This document shows positions 54,004 through 62,378 of a stretch of 64,000 nt of DNA, in pieces; the stretch's first letter is position 1, and every line of letters starts with the position of its first letter. Made by a program: the position numbers and the translations under genes. Source of the DNA: Nocardioides sp. BGMRC 2183 (GTDB lineage Bacteria > Actinomycetota > Actinomycetes > Propionibacteriales > Nocardioidaceae); assembly GCA_008123405.1 (NCBI GenBank), contig VSSA01000005.1:273035-337034 (forward strand), written 5' to 3'. The notes beneath the pieces are model-generated. The model saw only the letters and a program-made list of their open reading frames with translations. It ran no database searches and was not told the origin of the DNA.

Positions 54004-54726
54004 GTGACCGCGACCCGCACCGAGACCCGCCTCGACGGCACCCCACTGCGCGCCCTCGTCGTCGACGACGAGATCAACATCGCGGAGCTCGTGGCGATGG
54101 CGCTGCGCTACGAGGGATGGACGGTGGAGACCGCCCACACCGGCGGTGAGGCGGTGGCGCGAGCGAAGGCGATCGAACCGGACGTGATCGTCCTCGACAT
54201 GATGCTGCCGGACTTCGACGGCATGGAGGTGCTCCGGCGCACCCGTGCCGCTGCTCCCACGGTGCCGGTCCTCTTCCTCACCGCCCGCGACGCTGTCGAG
54301 GACCGGGTGGCGGGGCTCACCGCCGGCGGCGACGACTACGTCACCAAGCCGTTCTCGCTAGAGGAGGTGGTGGCCCGACTCCGCGCGTTGGTACGCCGCG
54401 CCGGCGTCGCCGCGGAGCGGACCGACTCCACGCTCGTGGTCGGCGACCTCACCCTCGACGAGGACAGTCACGAGGTGTTCCGGGCCGGTGAGCCGATCAA
54501 CCTGACCGCCACCGAGTTCGAGCTGCTGCGTTTCTTGATGCGCAACCCACGTCGGGTGCTGAGCAAGGCGCAGATCCTGGACCGGGTGTGGAACTACGAC
54601 TTCGGCGGCCAGGCCAACGTCGTCGAGCTCTACGTCTCCTACCTGCGCAAGAAGATCGACGCCGGCCGGGAGCCGATGATCCACACGATGCGTGGCGCCG
54701 GCTACGTGCTCAAGCCCGCGGGCTGA
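54004..54726 (+). CDS. OmpR/MprA-type response regulator
   Basis: 240 residues. Receiver domain with DD at residues 21-22, phosphoacceptor Asp65 in VIVLDMMLPDFDGMEV and Lys in YVTKPFSLEEV (about 114), and a winged-helix output domain (about 150-240) with LTATEFELLRFLMRNPRRVL and VELYVSYLRKKIDAG. It controls genes in partnership with the histidine kinase encoded 4 bp downstream. The GTG start is one of several upstream options; the receiver begins soon after it. The signal and targets are not evident. Confidence 0.93.
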   Translation: MTATRTETRLDGTPLRALVVDDEINIAELVAMALRYEGWTVETAHTGGEAVARAKAIEPDVIVLDMMLPDFDGMEVLRRTRAAAPTVPVLFLTARDAVEDRVAGLTAGGDDYVTKPFSLEEVVARLRALVRRAGVAAERTDSTLVVGDLTLDEDSHEVFRAGEPINLTATEFELLRFLMRNPRRVLSKAQILDRVWNYDFGGQANVVELYVSYLRKKIDAGREPMIHTMRGAGYVLKPAG

Positions 54727-54730
54727 TCCG

Positions 54731-56197
54731 ATGCTCTCCCTGGCTCGGGTCCGCGAGGCCGTGGTGCCGCGCAGCCTCACCTCGCGACTGGTGGTCACCT
54801 CGGTGGCGCTGGTCGCGATCGTCTCGTTGCTGGTGGCCGTGGCGACGGCCGTGGCGATGCGGTCCTACCTGACTGGCCGTTTGGACACCGAGGTGCACGA
54901 GACGCTGGACCGGGCGACCAGGCCGCTGCCCGACGGCTTCGATTTCCCGCCCGGCCTCGATCCACCTGACATCCCGGGTCAGCAGATCGGCACCCTGACC
55001 GTCTATCTGGGTGCCTGCGGGGACACCGGCACGGTGCTGACCGACAACGGTTCGGGCCAGGCCGTCGAAGAGGAGGTGCCGGCCGACGTCGTCGACGAGA
55101 TCGGCGCGCTTCCCTCCGACGGCGCGGCCCACACGGTCGAGGTGACCGGTTGGGGCGACTACCGGGTCGTGGGGGGCACCGATGCCAACGGGTGCTCCGT
55201 CGTGGTCGGCCTCCCGCTGCAGGACGTGGACGCCGCGGTCGGCTCCCTCGTGCGCTGGGAGCTGGCGCTCGCCCTGCTCGGCGTGATCGCCGCCGCCATC
55301 GCCGGCAACGCCGTCGTACGACGCCAGCTGCGGCCACTGCGCCAAGTGGCCGCGACGGCCCACGAGGTGTCCGAGCTCCCGTTGGCGGCAGGCGAGATCG
55401 AGATCGGTGCGCGCGTGCCCGAGGAGCTGACCGACCCGGCGACCGAGACCGGGCAGGTCGGCGCCGCGCTCAACACGCTGCTGGAGCACGTGGAGACCTC
55501 GCTGACCGCGCGTCACCGCAGCGAGCAGCAGGTCCGGCAGTTCGTCGCCGACGCCTCCCACGAGCTCCGCACCCCGCTGACGACCATCGCCGGCTACACC
55601 GAGTTGGCCCGGCGTCGCGGCGACCCGGAGACCGCCGCGACCGCGTTGACGAAGGTGCAGGAGGAGTCGACCCGGATGACGGCGCTGGTCGAGGATCTTC
55701 TGTTGCTCGCCCGTCTCGATGCCGGTCGCCCGCTCGCGCACGACGACGTCGACCTGACCCGACTCCTGCTCGAGGCAGTCGACGACGCCCGAGTGGTCGC
55801 CCCGACGCATCGGTGGCGCGTGGAGCTGCCCGAGGACGGCACACCGCTCGGCGTGAGCGGGGACGAGCTCCGGCTGCACCAGGTGGTCACCAACCTGCTG
55901 ACCAACGCGCGCAAGTACACCCCGGAGGGCACCACGATCACCGCCCGACTCTTCTCCGACGGGTTCGAGGTGGCAGATGACGGTCCCGGATTCCCGGACT
56001 CTGTCCGCGACACCGCCTTCGAGCGGTTCACCCGTGGTGACACCGCGCGTAGGCGTGAGGGCGGCGCCGGCCTTGGCCTCGCCCTGGTCCGCGCGATCGT
56101 GCAGGCGCACGGCGGCACCGTCACGCTGCGGACCGGGCCCGGTGACACCAGGGTTCGGGTCTCGCTCCCGGACACACGGTGCATTCGCACGACCTGA
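54731..56197 (+). CDS. Sensor histidine kinase (two-component system)
   Basis: 488 residues. Two membrane helices (about 20-46 and 175-195) enclose an extracytoplasmic domain of about 130 residues with two Cys; a HAMP-like linker, the H-box ASHELRTPLTTIAGYTELAR (His about 277), then the ATPase with NLLTNARKYTPEG (N), DDGPGFPD (G1) and GGAGLGLALVRAIV (G2). It phosphorylates the upstream regulator; the ligand is unknown. The C-terminal codons end in CIRTT with the TGA inside the left arm of a palindromic repeat, so the last residues may have been altered by its arrival. Confidence 0.93.
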   Translation: MLSLARVREAVVPRSLTSRLVVTSVALVAIVSLLVAVATAVAMRSYLTGRLDTEVHETLDRATRPLPDGFDFPPGLDPPDIPGQQIGTLTVYLGACGDTGTVLTDNGSGQAVEEEVPADVVDEIGALPSDGAAHTVEVTGWGDYRVVGGTDANGCSVVVGLPLQDVDAAVGSLVRWELALALLGVIAAAIAGNAVVRRQLRPLRQVAATAHEVSELPLAAGEIEIGARVPEELTDPATETGQVGAALNTLLEHVETSLTARHRSEQQVRQFVADASHELRTPLTTIAGYTELARRRGDPETAATALTKVQEESTRMTALVEDLLLLARLDAGRPLAHDDVDLTRLLLEAVDDARVVAPTHRWRVELPEDGTPLGVSGDELRLHQVVTNLLTNARKYTPEGTTITARLFSDGFEVADDGPGFPDSVRDTAFERFTRGDTARRREGGAGLGLALVRAIVQAHGGTVTLRTGPGDTRVRVSLPDTRCIRTT

Positions 56198-56361
56198 GCC
56201 TGGATCCGTGGATGGCCGCCTACTGCGCGGCCCCACAGCGGCGCGCTCGCGGCGTTGCAGCCGCTCAACAGTGCAACCAGACTGCCCTCGCGTCCGCGCC
56301 TTGCGATCACACCCCTGTGGTGCCGCTCGCTACGGCGCCCATCCACGGATCCAGGCTGAGG
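56193..56361. repeat. Palindromic repeat copy D (169 bp)
   Basis: Left arm CCTGAGCCTGGATCCGTGGA then TGGCCGCC; right end in reverse complement CCTCAGCCTGGATCCGTGGA then TGGGCGCC, two differences in 28. TACTGCGCG follows the left arm and TGGTGCCGCTCGCTAC precedes the right arm, as in copy C of equal length. The TGA of the histidine kinase gene lies in the left arm (56195-56197). The rest of the gap to 56483 (about 120 bp) shows nothing further except the next gene's ribosome-binding site. Confidence 0.85.
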
Positions 56362-56482
56362 GGATGTCCCGGCTGCTGGATGAGTCATTCCAACGATGCA
56401 GACGTCGCTGGATCCGCTGGGTACTCTCGTCCCGGCTGCGGACCCAGGGAGCGGGCTCGCAGCGTTCTTCTGAGAGGTCAAC

Positions 56483-58186
56483 ATGACGGAACCGGACCAG
56501 CGACGACCGGGTGGCGCCCGGCGCGCGCCGCGGTCGGTCCGTCTCTCCGCCCGGGAGCGTCGCCGCCTGGAGAAGGCGCGCGAGCGGGGCGGGCGGCGGG
56601 CGCTGCGTGGCCCGGAGCGTCCCGCTGCCGCACCCCCAGCCCCGGTCCCGGTCCCCAGCCCGGCACCCAGCGCCATGGCGGCACCGACGTCACCACGCGG
56701 AGGGCGTCGCGCGCTTCGTCCCGACCGCCGTCGGACGCACGGACTTCCGGGGACGCTTGGCATGACGTTCCTCGGGGCGGTGGTCCCGGGCACCGGCTTC
56801 CTCTACGCCGGCCGACGGGCCCTCGGGTGGCTGGTCCTCCTCGGCTGGGCAGCCGTCGCCGGTGGCGTTCTCTGGTACTTCGGCCGCGACTGGCGGCGTG
56901 CACTGGACTTCGTCTTCGACCCGAACGCCCTCAAGATCGCTGCCGCGGTGCTCGCGGCGCTGCTGTTGATCTGGCTCGGCGTGGTGTGGATGTCCTACCG
57001 TCTGGTCCGGCCACGTGAACGACCGCGCTGGCACACGATCGTCGGCAACGTGGCGGTGGTGGTGATCTGTGCGGTCGTCGCGGCGCCCGTGCTCCGTGCC
57101 GCTCAGTACGCGTTGGCCACCGCTGACCTGGTGACCTCGGTGCTCGACGACAACGCGACGGCCACCGCGCCGGACCTGAACGAGGAGAACCCGTGGGAAG
57201 GCCGGGACCGGGTGAGTGTGCTGCTGCTGGGCGGCGACGGGGGAGATGGCCGCGACGGAGTCCGGACCGACAGCGTGATCCTGCTCAGTATCGACACCAC
57301 TACCGGCAAGGCGGTCACCTTCAGTCTGCCGCGGAACCTGTCGGGGGCGCAGTTCCCCGAGACCAGCCCGCTGCACGACCTCTACCCCGAGGGTTTCACC
57401 AACGGTGACTCCGCCGACGGCGACTACATGCTCAACGCGATCTACCGCAACATTCCCGCTGCCCACCCCGGGGTGCTCGGCAAGAGCACGAACGAGGGCG
57501 CCGACGCCATCAAGCAGGCAGTCGAGGGCACTCTCGGCACCCCGGTCGACTACTACGTGCTGGTCAACCTCGAGGGCTTCAAGGAGATCGTGGACGCGAT
57601 GGGCGGCGTGACGGTCAACATCAACGAGCCGATCGCGATCGGTGGTGACACCTCGCTCGGCGTACCGCCCGACGACTATCTCGCGCCCGGCCCGGACCAG
57701 GACCTCGACGGTTTCCACGCCCTCTGGTACTCGCGTGGCCGCTGGGGTTCGGACGACTATGAGCGGATGGAACGGCAGCGCTGCATGGTCGACGCGATCA
57801 TCGACTCGGCAGATCCGGGCAACCTCCTGTTGCGCTACCTGGACCTGATCAGGGCCGGGGAGGAGATCGTCTACACCGACATCCCACGCCAGCTCGGCTC
57901 CGCCTTCGCCGACCTCGCCCTGCGGGTGAAGGACGCCAAGGTGAAGTCGGTCGTCTTCAAGACCTCCGAGCAGTTCAACTCCGCCGACCCCGACTTCGAC
58001 TACATCCACGAGACGGTGCAGCGTGCGATCGATCCCCCGCGCCGTAAGGGACGCGGCGGCGGCAACCCGGACGCGCAGAGTACGACGGAGGCCGCACCAG
58101 CCTCGGAGGATCCCGAGGACGCCTGCGCCTACAACCCCACCGGCGAGACCGTCGAGGACGCCCTCGCCGCTGACGCCGCCTACTGA
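56483..58186 (+). CDS. LytR-CpsA-Psr (LCP) family cell-wall glycopolymer ligase
   Basis: 567 residues. A basic, Pro-rich cytoplasmic tail of about 90 residues, three to four membrane helices between about 95 and 215, and an extracellular LCP domain (about 240-490) with VSVLLLGGDGGDGRDGVRTD and DSVILLSIDTTTGKAVTFSL (metal/pyrophosphate site), FSLPRNLS, YVLVNLEGFKEIVDAMGGVT and WYSRGRWGSDDYERMERQR. LCP enzymes attach wall glycopolymers to peptidoglycan from polyprenyl carriers, a product of the uppS pathway. More than one N-terminal helix is unusual: most have one. GAGAGGTCAAC precedes the ATG. Confidence 0.9.
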   Translation: MTEPDQRRPGGARRAPRSVRLSARERRRLEKARERGGRRALRGPERPAAAPPAPVPVPSPAPSAMAAPTSPRGGRRALRPDRRRTHGLPGTLGMTFLGAVVPGTGFLYAGRRALGWLVLLGWAAVAGGVLWYFGRDWRRALDFVFDPNALKIAAAVLAALLLIWLGVVWMSYRLVRPRERPRWHTIVGNVAVVVICAVVAAPVLRAAQYALATADLVTSVLDDNATATAPDLNEENPWEGRDRVSVLLLGGDGGDGRDGVRTDSVILLSIDTTTGKAVTFSLPRNLSGAQFPETSPLHDLYPEGFTNGDSADGDYMLNAIYRNIPAAHPGVLGKSTNEGADAIKQAVEGTLGTPVDYYVLVNLEGFKEIVDAMGGVTVNINEPIAIGGDTSLGVPPDDYLAPGPDQDLDGFHALWYSRGRWGSDDYERMERQRCMVDAIIDSADPGNLLLRYLDLIRAGEEIVYTDIPRQLGSAFADLALRVKDAKVKSVVFKTSEQFNSADPDFDYIHETVQRAIDPPRRKGRGGGNPDAQSTTEAAPASEDPEDACAYNPTGETVEDALAADAAY

Positions 58187-58260
58187 CGCGGGCGCTGCCC
58201 GGATCGTCCCCGAGGTGGACCGGTATCGTTCACGACCGTGCCAGCCGGGTGGTGGCACAA

Positions 58261-58334
58261 GGGGCGTTAGCTCAGTCGGTCAGAGCAGAGGACTCATAAT
58301 CCTTGGGTCGTGGGTTCGAGCCCCACACGCCCCA
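58261..58334 (+). tRNA. tRNA with CAT anticodon (Met elongator or Ile2)
   Basis: 74 nt: acceptor GGGGCGT/ACGCCCC, D-stem GCTC/GAGC, anticodon stem GAGGA/TCCTT (one wobble) with loop CTCATAA, T-stem GTGGG/CCCAC with loop TTCGAGC, discriminator A. The acceptor starts with a normal G-C pair, so it is not initiator tRNA. Whether it is elongator Met or lysidine-modified Ile2 cannot be settled from the bases alone. Confidence 0.93.
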
Positions 58335-58345
58335 CCCCGAACAGG

Positions 58346-59122
58346 TCAGTCACCCCACCCCATGGGGAACACCTCGAACGGCGCGGCCAGAGCAACACCC
58401 AGTCGGCTGCCCGCGCCGCGCGCCAGGCCCTCGAGGAACTCGCGCGGGTCCCAGTCCGCCCATCCCAGGCCGTCGATGTAGGCCCGGTGCGCCTCCAGCG
58501 AGGCGACCCCTGCGTCGAAGGTGTCAGTGGTGTCCACCGCGTGCCCGGCCTGCGGCGAGCCGAACGCCCACACCGCGCGCACCCCGGGCCAGGGTTCGAG
58601 CCCGTCGGTCACCTGCTCGGTGAAGACCCACCGGTTGCCGGCATCACGTACGGCGTCCACGACCGCGCGCCCCACCGCGATGTGGTCGGCCTGGTTCAGG
58701 TTGCTCCCGCCCCAGGTGTCGCGGAAGTTGCCGGTGATCACGATGTCAGGTCGGTGGCGCCGCACCTGCGCGGCGATGAGTCGGCGCAAGGAGACCCCGT
58801 ACTCGATGACACCGTCCGGCTCATGCAGGAAGTCCACGCGGTCGACGCCGACGATCCGGGCGGACTCGATCTGCTCGGCCTCCCGCACCTCCCGGCACTC
58901 CTCGGGGTGCATGCCGTCGATGCCGGCCTCGCCGCTGGTGACCATGCAGTAGACGACCGTCTTCCCCTGGCCGGTCCAGCGAGCGACTGCGGCGGCCGCG
59001 CCGAACTCCATGTCGTCGGGGTGGGCGACGACGCACAGAGCGCGCTCCCAGGTCTCGTCGAGCGCCTGGAGGGGCTCCGGCCCGGCGCCCTTGTCAACAG
59101 TGCTGGTGTCAACAGTGCTCAT
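58346..59122 (-). CDS. PIG-L family deacetylase
   Basis: 258 residues with the PIG-L/LmbE zinc motif AHPDDMEFGAAAAVARWTGQ and the distal His in GSNLNQADHIAVGRAVVDAV. VVYCMVTSGEAGIDGMHPEE is the typical following stretch. Family members remove N-acetyl groups from GlcNAc-containing molecules such as GlcNAc-Ins in mycothiol synthesis (MshB) and its conjugates (Mca). The pathway here is not shown by neighbours. The ATG at 59122 is used. It lies between a tRNA and the GH43 gene. Confidence 0.88.
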   Translation of the reverse strand: MSTVDTSTVDKGAGPEPLQALDETWERALCVVAHPDDMEFGAAAAVARWTGQGKTVVYCMVTSGEAGIDGMHPEECREVREAEQIESARIVGVDRVDFLHEPDGVIEYGVSLRRLIAAQVRRHRPDIVITGNFRDTWGGSNLNQADHIAVGRAVVDAVRDAGNRWVFTEQVTDGLEPWPGVRAVWAFGSPQAGHAVDTTDTFDAGVASLEAHRAYIDGLGWADWDPREFLEGLARGAGSRLGVALAAPFEVFPMGWGD

Positions 59123-59148
59123 GGCACGAGCATGCCGCTCGGCGGCAA

Positions 59149-60876
59149 CTACGTCGACCGGTTCTCGGCGGTCGGCTGTGGGCCGGTGCCTGATCGGATG
59201 GGGCGCACCTCGAGCTCGGTCAGGCAGGCGTCGGCGTCGTCCACCCGCACGCCGATGCTCCCGGACCGATAGTGAGGGTCGCGGGCGCGCAGGGTGGTGG
59301 CGGTGCCGGCAGGTCGGGTGTCCGCCGCGGTGAGGGAGACGGTCAGGGCGTCGCCCAGCGCCACCGCCACGAGACGGAAGCGCCCTGCGGGCGGATCGGA
59401 GACCGGGTGCCGGGCCAGCAGGTGGGCGGCCCGGCCGTCGGTGCGCACGATGACCAAGGAGGCTGCGCCGGCGTCGTACCCGAGGAAGTAGCCGCGTTGC
59501 GCGGCCGGACCCACGGCCGGTGCCGTGGTGCGCAGCAGCAGGCCCACCGCGCCACGGCCATCGCAGAGATCCAACATCGCGCTCACGGTGACGTCGCTGT
59601 AGTCACCGTCGCGGAGCACCACCTTCTCGCCGCTGCGGTAGGCGTTGACCGGCGCCTCCGGTACGACGCCGAGGTGCAAGCCGTCGCGATCCTCACCGAC
59701 CAGCTGCTGATGACCGTAGTAGTCGAAGGCGCGTGACACCGGTTCCCTCGGGAAGTGCCAGGAGCGCGATCCACTGACCGTGGAAGTCGGGGTGCCGGCC
59801 GGCGCTGGCCGCGGGAGCCCGGCAGGGGTCGGTGTTCCCAGGTCCGGCCACCCGTCGGGGTCCCAGGCGACCGGCTCGAGGTGGATCGCTCGCCGAAAGC
59901 TCGTGTCGTCGTCGATCTTGCGGTGGAAGACGAGCCAGCTCCGGTCGCCCTCACCGGTGTCGACGATCATCCCGTGGCCGACCCCGGGCGTTGCCGTCGT
60001 CGGGTCGAACACGGGCTCCCGGTGCTTGCGCCAGGAGCGTGCGTCGAGGGGGTCCGGACCAGTCAGCTCCAACAGGCCCATGCGATAGGTCGGGTGCCAC
60101 GCATGGCTCGCGGAGTAGAGCAGGAAGGTCCGGCCGGCGTGTTGCACCACCTGTGGTGCCTCGTTGAGTCCGCCGGGACGGTCCGCGCGGACCCGTTCCC
60201 AGGGGTGATCACCGGCGTCGCTGATCCGCACGCGCGGCCCCGCCAGCGTCGTCGGTGATGCCATCGCTGCGATGTAGAGGTGCTGGGTGGGATCGGTCGG
60301 TCCGGGCCACCCCGACCAGATCGCGTATCGGCGGCCCGCGTGTTCCAGTACCGTCAGATCGATGGCCCACTGGGGCTCGCCGTCCGCGTCGCCGGTCGCC
60401 AGCGGGCCGTGCACCGTGTAGGGACCCATCGGGTCATCGGTGTCGGCGACCAGCACGAATGTCCGGTGCCGGCGGTTGTCGCCGTCCGAGGCGGCGAAAT
60501 AGATGTGCCAGCGGTCGTCGAGCCGCACCAGCTCGGGCGCCCAGACCTCGGCACAGAACGGCCCGTCCGGCGGCGCGCTCCATACGACGCGGCGCTCGCC
60601 CAGACTCGTCAGGCGATCGGAGCGTCCGATCACGATCGCCCGGTCGCCGACGCTCTGCACCCACAGGTACGACGCCCCGTCCCTGACCACGCACGGGTCG
60701 GCTCCCTCGGCGATCGGGTTCACGAACCAACCGCGCGGCAGGTCCTCGTCCGCCGCCGCGGGAGCCGGGGCGGCCGGGGGAGGGGCGGGTATCCGGGGGA
60801 CGCCACGGTGCAGGCTGCGAACCGTACGTCGGCGGGCGACGGCGGTGCGCAACCGCCGCAGCGGCCGGAGACCCAT
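59149..60876 (-). CDS. GH43-like glycoside hydrolase
   Basis: 575 residues. A five-bladed-propeller-like domain begins NPIAEGADPCVVRDGASYLW with the catalytic Asp (ADP); APELVRLDDRWHIYFAASDG and the Glu in LNEAPQVVQHAGRTFLLYSA fit the acid and general-acid positions of GH43 arabinanase/xylosidase-type enzymes. The C-terminal ~190 residues form a second beta-sandwich-like domain (from PVSRAFDYYGHQQLVGEDRD). No signal peptide is evident: the N-terminus is basic (MGLRPLRRLRTAVARRRTVR), so its location is unclear. The kinase gene precedes it on the minus strand, with only two bases between. Confidence 0.78.
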   Translation of the reverse strand: MGLRPLRRLRTAVARRRTVRSLHRGVPRIPAPPPAAPAPAAADEDLPRGWFVNPIAEGADPCVVRDGASYLWVQSVGDRAIVIGRSDRLTSLGERRVVWSAPPDGPFCAEVWAPELVRLDDRWHIYFAASDGDNRRHRTFVLVADTDDPMGPYTVHGPLATGDADGEPQWAIDLTVLEHAGRRYAIWSGWPGPTDPTQHLYIAAMASPTTLAGPRVRISDAGDHPWERVRADRPGGLNEAPQVVQHAGRTFLLYSASHAWHPTYRMGLLELTGPDPLDARSWRKHREPVFDPTTATPGVGHGMIVDTGEGDRSWLVFHRKIDDDTSFRRAIHLEPVAWDPDGWPDLGTPTPAGLPRPAPAGTPTSTVSGSRSWHFPREPVSRAFDYYGHQQLVGEDRDGLHLGVVPEAPVNAYRSGEKVVLRDGDYSDVTVSAMLDLCDGRGAVGLLLRTTAPAVGPAAQRGYFLGYDAGAASLVIVRTDGRAAHLLARHPVSDPPAGRFRLVAVALGDALTVSLTAADTRPAGTATTLRARDPHYRSGSIGVRVDDADACLTELEVRPIRSGTGPQPTAENRST

Positions 60877-60878
60877 CC

Positions 60879-62297
60879 TCAGCCGGCCGGTTCGGCGGTC
60901 GCGGAGGCGATCCGCAGACCGTCCGGCGTCTGCACCAGGTTCAGGGTCACCACTTCGGTCCGGCGGCCCTGGCCCGGTTGGGAGTAGCTGTAGGTGTAGG
61001 TCGTCGTCATGGCGTCAGGGTCACCGCTGACCTGGCTGATCCGGGGGTTGGTGATCGACCCCCAGAAATCTCGGTACCCGGGGCTGCTCGCCTGGTACTC
61101 CTCGGTGAGATAGCCGAAGCCTGCGTCTGGGTCCGAGCTGGCCGTCGCCACGTAGGTGCGAGCGAACTCCTCGAGCTCCTCGACCGTCGGGGGCTCGGGC
61201 GGCGTCGAGCTCTGCGAGGGCGACGGCTCGGTCCGCTCGACGGTGCCGGGGGCTGCGCTCTGCCCGTCGGTATCCGGCTCGCCGTCACCGCCGTCGAGGA
61301 GCAGCAACCCGATGCCGAGCACCGCCAGCACGGCCACTGTCGCGGCACCGATGACCGCTGCCCCGGGGCGTCGCCGACGTCGGGGCCGCCCGCGCGGCGG
61401 CGATGGTGGTGGCGGTGGCGTCGCCGCGGAGGTGAAGGTGCGGGTGGCGGTCGCATCGTCTTCCGCGCCGTCGGCCCCGGCGGCCGGGAGCGGCGTCGCC
61501 CCGGTTCCCTGACGCAGGTAGGCGGCGACCGCCGCCATCTCCGGTCGCGCAGCGGGCTCCTTGGTCATCGTCGCGGCGAGCAGCGGACCCAGCCAGCCGG
61601 GGTCGGGGAGGCGCGGTGGGGCCTCGTGCACGATCCGGTACAGCGCCCCGACCAGGTTGTCCTTCACGTCGTACGGCGGCGCGCCGGCCAATGCGTGGAA
61701 GAGCGTCGCGCCGAAGGACCAGACGTCACTGGCCGGCGTGGCGGTCGACCCTGATGCGACCTCGGGGGCGAGGTAGGCCGGCGACCCGGTGACCAGGCCG
61801 GTCTGAGTCAGCGAGACGTCGGCGATCGCCCGGGCGATCCCGAAGTCGGAGAGCTTCACGCTCCCGTCCGTCGCGATCAGGATGTTCGACGGCTTGACGT
61901 CGCGGTGCACGATGTCGGCCGCGTGCGCCGCGGTCAGAGCGTCGGCGACCTGACGCAGCAGCGGTGCGACCTCGTCGGCCGTGAGCCGACCACGCGCCCG
62001 GATCTGTGCGGCCAGGGTGCTCCCCTCGACGTACTCCATGACCAGCCAGTGGTCGTCGTCGGTGGCGACCAGGTCGAAGACCGCCACCACGTGCGGGTGG
62101 TTGACCCGGGCGGCGAGTCGCGCCTCCCGTTCGGCTCGCACGGTGTCGGCGTCGGCAGCACCCGGCGGGAGCCCGATCCGCTTCAGCGCCACCCGGCGCC
62201 CCAGGAGTACGTCGTGGGCAAGCCAGACGGGGCCGCTTCCGCCGCGCCCGATCTCCCGCTCGAGCGTGTACCGCTCTCCGACTGTTCGGTTGGTCAT
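60879..62297 (-). CDS. Membrane Ser/Thr protein kinase
   Basis: 472 residues, Hanks-type. Glycine loop GRGGSGPVW, Lys in VALKRIG, catalytic loop VHRDVKPSNILIATDGSVKL, DFGIARAIADVSL and APEVASGSTATPASDVWSFG are all intact, so it should be active. A transmembrane helix (AVIGAATVAVLAVLGIGLLL) follows a basic Pro-rich juxtamembrane segment, and about 115 extracytoplasmic residues contain a possible small sensing domain (from EELEEFARTYVATASSDPDA), without PASTA repeats. The ATG at 62297 is chosen because the kinase fold begins at once. It is divergent from tyrS and next to the GH43 gene. Confidence 0.92.
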   Translation of the reverse strand: MTNRTVGERYTLEREIGRGGSGPVWLAHDVLLGRRVALKRIGLPPGAADADTVRAEREARLAARVNHPHVVAVFDLVATDDDHWLVMEYVEGSTLAAQIRARGRLTADEVAPLLRQVADALTAAHAADIVHRDVKPSNILIATDGSVKLSDFGIARAIADVSLTQTGLVTGSPAYLAPEVASGSTATPASDVWSFGATLFHALAGAPPYDVKDNLVGALYRIVHEAPPRLPDPGWLGPLLAATMTKEPAARPEMAAVAAYLRQGTGATPLPAAGADGAEDDATATRTFTSAATPPPPPSPPRGRPRRRRRPGAAVIGAATVAVLAVLGIGLLLLDGGDGEPDTDGQSAAPGTVERTEPSPSQSSTPPEPPTVEELEEFARTYVATASSDPDAGFGYLTEEYQASSPGYRDFWGSITNPRISQVSGDPDAMTTTYTYSYSQPGQGRRTEVVTLNLVQTPDGLRIASATAEPAG

Positions 62298-62378
62298 GGC
62301 GCGGCCAACCCTATCCTTGTGCTGGTTCCGATCACCCTGGTCGGACCATGCCAGCGAGCACGACCGAAAGGCTGACCC

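Noticed and set aside
52447-58334. The two tRNA genes as phage or island attachment sites
   Set aside because: No integrase, no direct repeat of a tRNA 3' end and no phage-like genes between or after them.
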